From: Sanderia malayensis
Taxonomy: Eukaryota; Cnidaria; Scyphozoa; Semaeostomeae; Pelagiidae
Length of the DNA: 64,000 nt
Direction of reading: 5' to 3'
Assembly: GCA_013076295.1 (NCBI GenBank)
Contig: RQOL01000537.1
Span: 1-64,000 of the forward strand
Shown here: positions 55,147 through 64,000 of the stretch, piece after piece
How the letters are laid out: each line of letters opens with the position of its first letter
Position numbering within the stretch: the first letter of the stretch is position 1
Notes under the pieces: model-generated
What the model saw: the letters and a program-made list of their open reading frames with translations, nothing else
Database searches by the model: none
Told to the model about the DNA's origin: nothing
Position numbers and translations under genes: made by a program

Positions 55147-57490
55147 ACTACTTGAAAAACACCCTGTAGGCGCTGAAGCAACTGAAGACGCTCTATTGCT
55201 AGGTCCTGAACCAGTGGTCGAGCCAATCATCTTTGATGTCACCAATGAAGAAATGTTGCTGAAGGCCGCTCAAATGACGAGAGGAGGTTCTGGCCCCTCG
55301 GGTATCGATGCAGATGATTGGTGTAAAATTTTGTCATCACGTGACTTTGGTGATGCAGGAAATGATTTGCGAAGTGCTATTGCAGCTGTCACCCGCTCCC
55401 TCTGTACACGCAACGTGGGGGATCAATCGATAACAGCATTGATGGCGTCAAGACTCGTGCCACTTGACAAAATACCCGGACTCCGACCAATTGGTGTCGG
55501 TGAAGTGTTGCAGAGGATCATGGGCGAACTCACAGATGTGTGGACAGAAGTTGTGATGGTTGTTACCAAACCTGACGTAGTCAATGCATGCGCAAACTCA
55601 CAGATGTGTGGACAGAAATCAGGAAGTGTAGCCGCAATACACACAATGAAGATGTTGTTCGAGAAAGAAGAGACGGATGCGATGCTTCTAGTAGACGCTG
55701 CAAACGTGTTCAACAATTTGAATCGAAAAGTATTCCTACATAATATAGGAATAGTTTGTCCAACAAGGGCTGCGTTTTGTTAGGAATTGCTACTCGGCTC
55801 CAGCAAGGCTTTTTGTCATTGGAAGGAGAGAAGTCAAATCATATGAGGGTACGACCCAAGGAGACCCGCTTGGTATGGCGATCTACGTGATCGGAACAAC
55901 GCCAATGCTCCATATGCTAGCAGAATCACGTGATGAAAATATAAAGGATGTAGCTTTTGCTGACGATATAGCGGCTGCAGGAAAGATCAATGCCCTGAGA
56001 AAATGGTGGGATACTGTTTTGTTTAATGGGCCAAAATATGGATACTTTCCACGACCTTCCAAATGTATCCTGATCGTCAAACCAGAAATCGAAGATGACG
56101 CTCGTGTTGCGTTCAATGGCACCAACGTAACCATTACACCAGAGGGCGATAAGCATCTTGGGGCTGCCATCGGAAGCCAGGAACACAGATCGGCGTACTT
56201 AAAGATCAAAAGTTGCAACATGGGCAGACGAACTGACCCTCTTATCCAAAATCGGTGAAACTCAACCTCAAGCCGCTTATTCCTGCTTTGTCGCCGGATA
56301 TCAGCACAAATTAACATACTTCCTGAGAACGATACCAGATTGTGAGAATGAATTCCAGCCAATCATGAGGATGTCATTCGACAAAAGTTTATTCCATCTA
56401 TAACTGGAGTCACCTGGTGAATGACAAAGAACGCAAGCTCTTGGCACTTCCAACACAAACGGGGGTCCTTGGTTGGAAGATCTTTACGGAAACCGCTAAA
56501 GAAGAATACGAAAACTCAAAGCAAGTCACACTTAGATCTTCAAAACAAAATTCTTGCATCCGAAACACGAACGGCGGCAAGTCTCAGAAACCAAATAAAG
56601 TCAGAAGAGACGAAAAAGTCAGAAAGACAAAAACGCCAGGAAGAAAGACTACAATCACTCATACAAGAGATGACTGACGAGGAACGAAAAAGAACGGCAT
56701 CCAACAATCGGAAAGGCGTGTCAAATTGGCTATCTTCTCTGCCGCTGAAAGAATTCGGATTCGACATGTCAAAGCAGGAGTCCAAGACGCTCTTCATCTT
56801 CGTCACGGATGGCTGATGAACAAGATGCCGAATATCTGTGATGTGGTTCTCGTTTCGATGTACCGCATGCTCTCTCGTGCAAAAAAGGTGGCTTCGTCAC
56901 TCTACGCCAGAATGAGGTCAGAAACATGACGGCAGATCTACTAAACGAAGTATGTAGGGATGTCAAAGTCGAGCCGTGCTGAACGAGTTGAATGGTGACG
57001 AATTGCAAGAACGAGCTACCAACAGGAGTCGAGAAGCAAGGTTGGATGTCAGTGCAGCTAGTTTTTGGGTAGCTGGTCAGAAGGCGTTTTTCGAGATCAG
57101 GGTCTTTGACCTTAACGCCCGAAGATACAGCAACCTAGTACTAGCAAAATGCTACTTAGCAAACGAAGCTGAAAAGAAGAGCAGTTTATAACGAACGAGT
57201 CCTGGAAGTCGAAAACACCGAACACATTCACTCCCCTAGTGTTCTCAACTAATGGAGCAATGGGCAGAGAATGTCAGATTTTTCTATAAATGCTTGAGCG
57301 AGATGATTGCAGAAAAGAAGAGGATGGAGCTCAGCATAGTAACAGCTGCGATACGTACAAAGTTGTCATTTTCCCTAACCAGATCAACAATCCGATGTGT
57401 TCGAGGTTCTCGATCAAGGTTCCAGCAACACTCGAACATTGAAGACCTTGACGTGATTCCAAAGCGATCAACAATTTCTAACGAGTAGCG
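55147..57490 (+). pseudogene. LINE reverse transcriptase with C-terminal zinc/endonuclease-like region
   Basis: 'GGSGPSGIDADDWCKIL' and 'ASRLVPLDKIPGLRPIGVGE' (about 55290-55500) are followed by 'LLVDAANVFNNLNRKVFLHN', then 'TQGDPLGMAIYVIGTTPML' and 'VAFADDIAAAG' (the RT Asp-Asp, about 55950). The region 'KHLGAAIGSQEHR' comes next. The tail has 'RKGVSNWLSSLPLKEFGFDM', a Cys/His cluster (about 56820-56930), and 'EARLDVSAASFWVAGQKAFF' then 'EIRVFDL' (about 57030-57110). That pattern could be a PD-(D/E)XK, restriction-like endonuclease, which is inference. The frame breaks at about 55783, 56258, 56690, 57190 and elsewhere. The clade is not certain. Confidence 0.7.
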
Positions 57491-57673
57491 ACGGCGAAGC
57501 CCATCGGAGACTTTCTTTTCGATTTTGTTTTTTTTTAATATGACAGGGTGTTTTTAATAATGTAAATAGTGTAATTATTTATATATAAATATCTTCTGTA
57601 TAAAATATATGTATTTCTTTTTATTTATTATAGATAGTTATTATTGTAATTTTTTTTAAACTTAAAAAAAAAA
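55147..57673 (+). mobile_element. 5'-truncated LINE inside the HECT gene, with 21-bp TSD
   Basis: The insertion is bounded by a perfect 21-bp direct repeat, AATAATCATGAGGTCACGTT(T), at 55126-55146 and 57674-57694, and ends in an A-run (57664-57673). Its plus-strand frames hold a reverse transcriptase and a C-terminal region. The element begins in the middle of coding sequence, so it is 5'-truncated. Removing it and one repeat restores the HECT frame ('GKRDLMIIPPGPKG'). Confidence 0.9.
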
Positions 57674-58319
57674 AATAATCATGAGGTCACGTTTTCCAGG
57701 CTCAATATACATCAGCTCGAAGCCACCCACATTTTCCAGAAGAGGAAATTCCTCCATCAAACAACGTTGTAAGTCCACTCCAGATCCATCACATGGCAAT
57801 GACAGTTTCTTTTCACCAAGATCATGAACAAACAATTTTCGTTTCTCCTGCTGTGATGGCACCTCAATCTGGTCCTTGTCTGCCAAACAAAAAAATTTTC
57901 TTGTCACCAACTTCGCTTTCTTTGCTCTTGTTGCGCCACTATGACTTCTCTTTCGATTTCGTTACCAGCTGTACCAGATCCAGTCGTGTTGCACAGGGTA
58001 CGTCTTATCACAGTGGCATAAAGGTGCAGGAAAAGACGCTGCAACTCTGAATTTACAACTGGTGTATGCGTAGATCTACTACTACCCGGCCTAGGCCCAA
58101 CAGAAGCAGCTCCTGTGGAAGCCGTTGTACCATCCGTTGCAAACGCCTCTAGGCTTGGAGAAACAGATGGCCCCAAAGACTGTGTCAGATTACTTGGGGG
58201 ATCGTAGGAATTTATGTTCTGTACAGCTCGCATGGCTTGTGCCAACAGTTCCTCCACTTCTCCAACTTTGCTGCTACCGGCAGTACTTGCCGCCATTTTG
58301 TCTAAACACGTGCTATAAT

Positions 58320-58540
58320 TGACCGTAATAATGGAAAAGTGTACATAATAATGGAAAACCATGCCTAATAATGAAAAGTTGGCATAGTAAAGAAAAACTA
58401 TGCCCAATTGTGAATAGTGTGTATAATAATAAAAAGAACTGTGCCTAATAAAGAAAAACTGTGCATAATAATGCAAAACTATGCCCAATAATGAAAAGTG
58501 TGCATAATGATAAAAATCATAATAGTATTGGCGGGAATGG
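58320..58540 (-). repeat. ~19-bp minisatellite upstream of the HECT gene
   Basis: Same array as at 51990-52200 in inverted orientation, with words such as AATAATGGAAAAGTGTACAT and AATAATGAAAAGTTGGCATA. It lies just upstream of the HECT start at 58296. Confidence 0.8.
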
Positions 58541-58550
58541 CACTTCATAT

Positions 58551-59153
58551 GTTACTTGCTTGAGAGGGCTCATTCTCAGGATCCTGTTAAGGAAATGGTT
58601 GTATCAGTATCTCTTTTGAGAAAGTATCTGAATACCCCAGAGGGAGAATTCATAACAATTATTCTATAACAGATCAAGATTGAAGAGGCTCTTGCTATTT
58701 CATGTCTCATAATGGCTGTATTGAGTACGTGATAAATTTACTATCAATGTATACCTGAAAAGAAAGTTGGTTTGCAACGTGGCATGCTTCTTCATCAGTT
58801 ATTTAGAACAATGTGATTAGAACATCAAAATAAAATCATCTAAATGATCCAGGTATAATTTTTATGGAACCATAAAGCTAATCTGCTGTGTTACACAAAC
58901 AAATTCCGAAAAGGGGCACTGACCTCTCCAGACTGTTCATTATCCTTCATTTTGATATTGTCACTAATAGAATTCTGAGCTAGTTGAGATCTAGATCCAG
59001 GAATGAAACAAGCCAAAATCTGGTTATCAGCCAGCCAACCAAAAGAGCATAAATAAAGCCAAATACCAAAAAGAGGCTGCATAAAAATTGTGCCATTCCA
59101 TGTGGGTAAGTAAATAAAAACACGTGCAAATTGTGATGAAGATGAAATAAATA
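58551..59153. other. Intergenic upstream of the KDZ gene
   Basis: No recognised coding or repeat. It probably contains the promoter of the KDZ gene, but no clear core element can be named. Confidence 0.4.
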
Positions 59154-62100
59154 ATGGAGACTGATGAAGAAAAAATTAGGACTCGAAATTTTAGGAAGAC
59201 CAGATCAAGACCAGAATTAGGATTAGGCCCATCAAGAGCATTAGGTAATATTTTATCTACACCGTCGTCATCAACAGCACAGCAGCCGATCATCAGCATT
59301 TTAGGTCCAACGGATTCCCTGCCAAGTTATGTGATATCGTCTTTACCACGGAAAATTTCACGGCGGAAGCGGCCTTCTAAAGCAACAGGAAGTGGCATTG
59401 AAAATGGAGCTCAATATGTTTCAGCTGTTCCTGAGGGTATTGTATAAACGTTTGTAGCTATCAGGCTAGTTAGCTTGCCAGCTAGCTAGACAATGGCCGG
59501 TGGCTGAGTAGTGCGATTTATGTTATTTTTGGGGTTCTAGGGTAGGGTTGCACGAATTTGCGAGTTTGCATGAACTAGCTATCCCATCAATAAATTGAGC
59601 AGTTTCACTGGGTTTGGTGGTTGTAAATACCTATTATAAAAAAGGGAAATTTTTCGCTACTGTAGGCTACTATAGAAAGTCCGAATTGTAACCAAATCAC
59701 AGCTCATTTAATTTTATTTCAATTTAGCTAAGGGGGAGGGTAGCCCTTCGGCACAAGTGCTGGTTTTCAAGGCCCCCTCTCATAAGATAAAACTAAACTA
59801 AATTACAAAAAGCAAATGATTAAAACTAAGTAAACCCTATTTTACAATCTAAAGACACCTATTTGCAATATCAAAAATTTACAATTAAAAGAAAATAAGC
59901 CTTAAGTCAATTGTTTAAGTGATCTTAGGGAGAATGTTTGCTTTTACTCAGTTTCATATAAAATTTGAACATTTTTTGCTTTAATAACGTTGTTTCATAT
60001 TACCATTATATTGTTAAGATACAGGTACTCTGCCCATGTCATATAGTGATAATAGAGAGGAAACTTCAAGAATAGTATCACCTCAAATTAGTGTAGCAGG
60101 TAAGTACCCACCAAATCTGCGAAATTTCACAAAATTATCAAACCAAAATCAATTCAAAGAAATTTGAGTAGAATTTATTGTTGTTCAAATAATTGTATGA
60201 AAAACTGGTCTTTTTGCTTCATTTTAAAGGTGCAGATTCAGATTCTGATGTAGATGGCAACAATGAGAATGTAGATTGGCAGGACACTGGCGAAAATGCA
60301 ATGGACTTTGTGTCACAAGATATTCAGGTGCATAGTTACTTTTGTAGTAAATTACACTATAACTACTGTATTGAATGGCTTCAGAGTATGAATTTACCAG
60401 GTATACCTGATCTACTATGTTGCTGTTTGTTACTGTTATTGTATTTACTATCTGTTTTGTCAATCACTGTATCTTGTGTTATTTGGTGTACAGGTACCAG
60501 CTGTTGGTGTTTTAGAGTCATACAGGTTTCAGGTGTTTGCTGCTAGATCTCTGATGATGTTGGATGGTAATGTGGAATTTGTTGTTCAGGATTTTGATGC
60601 TGTAAAGTTAGTTTTAAAGGTACAGGTTGTTATAGTAATAATTTTCTACTTGATCAACTTTACTAACGCACATGCTGTAGATGTTTCAATTTTGACCAAT
60701 TGGTTTTAATTTTGGATTTTTTTTACTTTGCAGCCGCGGAAATTCTGTTTTGTAACAAGGAAGCCACTCATGTTTGTTGATACTACAAAATGGGTTTACC
60801 ACTGTACTTGTAACAAAGAATTAAAAACTTATGTTGATGGTCTGTTGAAAGAAATTGATCAAATTTCAAATGGTATCTTGTTGCTTTTTTGCTGTGTACA
60901 ATTTTGCAAACCATTTACCATGCAAAATTTGATTTCAAAGTTTTTGATTTTTAACTATTTTTTTTATAGATTTTGAATCATATTTGTCTGAAAAGTATTG
61001 CATTTGCTTACATATAAAGTTGTGTATGCAAGTTGCCAATTACTGGGACACATTGGGTGACATTTCTCCAGCCAACTATCTGGAAGGTGCCTGCCAATTG
61101 TTCTCATTACAACTGTATTTTTTACTTGGATTTTCTTTTTCAGGCAAAGCATTGCTTTGGAAATTGTATAATTATTATACTACTGTATGTGGATTTGTTG
61201 GAATTTGTTGTTCATTTGTCTGATGTATTGAAGACAAGTCACCCCAAAACATATGTTCGCAAAGCTGTCTCTACAAAACCAATTCCATCTATGTCGATTC
61301 AATCCCAAGCAAGTATGTTCAATGGCACTCTGGCATCTGTTTTGGATGTTGAAAGCTCTAAGCTTGTACCAGATTTTTCTTCGACGATTTGCCCTGATTG
61401 CGGCTCGTTTTTGGAAGAAAATGCAATTGAGTGGAATGAAGATGGATGTCAGCTGCTTACCCAAAAGATGATTTTTGGTGTTTTAGGTAAACTGACATCT
61501 TTTCAGCTGCAACGATGATATCGAGTTAAAAAATGATTTATTATGAACTGAACTTGATATTTTAATGTCTTCTTTGGTTTAGTACCTTCTCAGAGATGCA
61601 GCAATGAGCAATGTGGACACGTGGAAAGCTACGATGGCTGCTCAAAAGGTGTTTTGAATATGGGTGATTTTCTTGTTGGGCATGATGTTATGAGGGATTA
61701 TATGAACCACTTTTTATATGGCCACAGGTGACTATTTTTATTGTATGCCTGCAACACAAATTAAATTAAGTATTGCGGCTTTTGTACAACCATGAAAGCA
61801 TTTAATAACGCTTATTTTTTTATTGTAGCCAAAGCCTTGTTAGTTACCTTGAAATCTGGAAATTGAACCTGGCTTCATCTAGAGTCGACATCAAACATTG
61901 CCTGAATTATCAACAATGGAGAATGTCTTGGTACTCGTTTCTTCAACTGCTTGACATCAATTTTCATTTGGGTTTTATGTGTGATGATTGTGGCCCACAT
62001 CCAAGGATAGTTTTGTGTGATGCAACGTCACTCTGTTATCGGCGAAAATACGCGCAGCTTTGCCCGAAGATCCTGGCATGCTTGAATCACATGGTCTCAG

Positions 62101-63622
62101 AGGAAGATAAGTACTCTTACTTTATTAATTTGAGTATGATATGTAGTTTTGATCTGTAAAGAGATCAATTGCAGATTCTGGGCGTTGATGTATGGGTATT
62201 TAATTGACTGTAGCCTTAACTTACTTGAGCTGTACCTTGTGATTCAATATTTGTTAATTTTTACCAGTTTCAAGGAAAGAGTGTTTATGTCTGACACAAA
62301 GACAAGAGAGAGATTCAGAAAATTTGCTGTTTCCAGGAAAATGATCCACCAGGAACAAACTGTACTGAAGGACGACCTTGAAAACAGTCATCCAAATGTA
62401 TGCAGAGTGCTGGAAGAATGTGAGGAGCTGTTTCAAGGTTACGAGCAATTTCCCTCTGCGATATGGGTCTTCTTCAAATGCTTGTCATCTGCCTCTGCTG
62501 TCTGCTCATACTTCCCTGCAAATGGTGCTTTGCCGCATTTGGTACGCCATCTTGCAGCTGGTCTAGTTATAAGAAAAGATCCTGAGTCGTTTGCAGATCT
62601 CCAGTCATATCCGCTGATTGTCTACGGCGTTTTGAAAAGCTTGCCTGCAGTTTCTCTGTCTCCTGCTTGGGATGCACTTTTCTGTGAGCTGAATGAACAG
62701 GCAGAAAAAATTTTGAAATTTGACCAGCACAAGCTTGGGTACGATCAGAATGATTATTCCGGCATTTGTGGATATTTTCCTGCATGGCCACGCCTTTGTA
62801 ACCATGGGAGATATTTGATTGATGACTCCAAGAAGGAAACGCACAAAAGCTGCTCAAAAACTTACCCTGGCCATCCAAATCTGATGCCTGGCATATTCAC
62901 TATGTATTGTTGTTACGGTTTGTATGAGATCTCTACTTGCTGTTTTGATAGAAACAGTAGGTACATGCATGTTGTGCTTAAAAAATACTTTGTATTTACA
63001 AATTTCTGCAGCTACTTCAACTTTACCACTACACATTACTTTTCAGAGATATGTTATGGATTTGCAGTGATGGAATCTCCTGAATCTACAAATGTTCCGT
63101 TTACAATAGTTCGAACACGTTTTCCAACAGGTGTATTAACAATAGTTTAAGGGAATAGCTTTCTGCCTTCCTGGAGTGTTGACTGTTGAAAAATAAATTG
63201 TACTTGTGTTTCAGCGCCTGATGCAATAGTGTACGACAATTGCTGCCATTTGCAGGATTATTGTTTAAACCGGGATCCTGGCTACTTCATGAATTGCAAT
63301 TCTTTTGTTGATAGATTTCATTGGAAATATCACAAAGGCTAAAATATCATGTTTTTTTAAATAAAATTTGTTACACCCAATTTTATAGTCCAATTGAAAA
63401 TATTCAATTTATAATGGTTATTTTTTTATAGCTTCTGCTGAAAGCTACAACATCAGCGTTCACAGCAAATATGCCAACATCAATACCCAAATCAACGAGC
63501 AAAGGAATGCGACGTTAAAAATGCTGAAGAGCCAGCTTTCTTACATGACAAACGAGAATTTTATTAATCATGTTTGCCTTCTTTTGTGGGATTGGAATAG
63601 GAGGGTCATGGAGAGACGATAA
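59154..63622 (+). CDS. KDZ-family transposase-like gene, ~13 exons, nearly intact
   Basis: Exons by splice signal and frame: 59154-59436, 60025-60099, 60230-60327, 60494-60619, 60734-60872, 60970-61086, 61144-61486, 61584-61727, 61829-62110, 62268-62917, 63047-63130, 63215-63337 and 63432-63622. It starts 'METDEEKIRTRNFRKTRSRP'. Cys clusters lie at 'VYHCTCNKELKTYV', 'STICPDCGSFLEENAIEW' and 'RCSNEQCGHVESYDGC'. The core holds 'FMCDDCGPHPRIVLCDATSL', 'GHPNLMPGIFTMYC', 'EICYGFAVMESPESTNVPFT', 'AIVYDNCCHLQDYCLNRDPG', 'FVDRFHWKYHK' and 'YANINTQINEQRNATLKMLK'. These fit Kyakuja-Dileera-Zisupton-type proteins. The exon 6/7 join is one base out of frame and the last intron would need a GC donor; all other joins keep frame. 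Confidence 0.65.
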
Positions 63623-64000
63623 TTTTGGAAAACGCTTTTTGTACATGTTTTCATTGATAACAGAAATGATAGGAGTAAATTTATTCAAATGTAAGCACCA
63701 TCAACATTGTGTTTTGAGGTGCAGGATACTTTTTGTTATTCGTATTCTGTTAGGTCGACAGCAATGGATACCCCCACACAATTATAACAACATGCTTATG
63801 AAGGCGTTAAAGAAACTTTTTACTTTCTTTTGTATAATATTACATTTATGAGTGTGTGCGTGCACTTGCCCATCATCTAGTAAAATTCTACTGTCAAAAA
63901 GTATTATTGCACAATTTGCAAGCTGGAGCTATGCAAAAAGTAACAATACATACTTTTTTATGGATGAATAAATTGTTTTACTTGTCTCCAATGAATTACA
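63623..64000. other. 3' flank of KDZ gene, nothing recognised
   Basis: AT-rich. A small plus-strand frame (63570-63851) overlaps the last exon out of frame and has no motif. Confidence 0.4.

Larger units (their letters stand above)
54219..58296 (-). pseudogene. G2E3-like HECT-domain protein, split by a LINE insertion
   Basis: The start Met at 58296 opens 'MAASTAGSSKVGEVEELLAQ'. After a one-base shift near 57960 it continues 'TRKFFCLADKDQIEVPSQQE', 'CDGSGVDLQRCLMEEFPLLE' and 'EPGKRDLMII' up to the LINE at 57673. On the other side it resumes 'PPGPKGHSVEYIANFIG' (about 55130-55080), 'VPEELCNQCLNKIPLSESRH', 'VSCPTCNLMLPSNEIWN' and 'LKDIMKHVSSLVVSKQSRVD'. It ends 'LRVVFIGEAAVGTGGPRRE' (about 54275), the opening strand of a HECT domain, and is then lost. 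HECT proteins are ubiquitin ligases. The catalytic lobe is missing here, so this is not functional. Confidence 0.7.

Noticed and set aside
58297..58548. N-terminal extension (Tyr/His/Phe-rich) of the HECT frame upstream of 58296
   Set aside because: It is a translation of the 19-bp minisatellite. The homologous copy begins at the MAAS methionine.
1..64000. tRNA or rRNA genes
   Set aside because: No cloverleaf with A/B-box-like sequence and no rRNA-like block was noticed by eye. A tRNAscan-type run would settle this.

Overview
The window reads as one contig of an AT-rich invertebrate animal genome. Introns with GT...AG borders are common, reading frames are short and broken, and nearly every recognisable protein belongs to a transposable element. 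The mix (PIF/Harbinger, KDZ, MULE, ISL2EU/IS4EU, CR1-like, RTE and Penelope retroelements, G2E3-like HECT proteins, alpha-kinase) is most familiar to me from cnidarian genomes, probably anthozoan. That is recollection of families, not a search result. I see no rRNA, tRNA, CRISPR or prokaryotic signal.

Layout. 0-8.4 kb: a YqaJ nuclease relic, then a spliced gene of unknown function split by a 3.2 kb Harbinger element with 28-bp terminal inverted repeats (TIRs). 8.4-11.2 kb: a KDZ transposase relic on the minus strand, cut by a 1,260-bp insertion (9544-10803) with Helitron-like ends (5' TC, 3' CTAG, A/T target, no duplication). A second copy with the same ends lies at 19428-21634. 11.4-15.8 kb: a decayed MULE-type transposon with a Ulp1-like protease, C2H2 finger, MULE-family N- and C-terminal parts and a deleted catalytic core. 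15.9-18.8 kb: an unrecognised gene ending in an array of 30-nt phase-1 microexons, one every ~120 bp. 18.8-19.3 kb: a Penelope-like fragment. 21.8-27.0 kb: an RTE-type LINE 3' end, an unrecognised coiled-coil relic and a nearly full-length CR1-like LINE with a 2A-like motif. 27.5-31.5 kb: an ISL2EU/IS4EU element with a THAP-DDE transposase facing a SAP-SWIM-YqaJ nuclease.

31.5-42 kb: degenerate tandem repeats, an alpha-kinase relic, an rve-type integrase gene with a MITE in its intron, a HECT fragment and a long SAP-containing protein of unknown role. 42-49 kb: a nest of Harbinger elements. An intact 358-aa DDE nuclease (47468-48544) and a Myb-like partner (42161-43711) flank a younger Harbinger element (44005-47081, TSD TAA), and the Myb-like gene is itself cut by a MITE. 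50-59 kb: SAM and integrase fragments, a G2E3-like 5' copy, a LINE 5' end, and a G2E3-like HECT gene split by a 2.5 kb LINE with a perfect 21-bp target-site duplication. 59.2-63.6 kb: a 13-exon KDZ-family gene that looks almost intact.

The region is therefore an accumulation zone where elements land inside each other. The same layout, a Myb-like gene on + facing a DDE nuclease on -, occurs three times. The best-preserved coding units are the 358-aa Harbinger nuclease, the first LINE frame (610 aa) and the KDZ gene.
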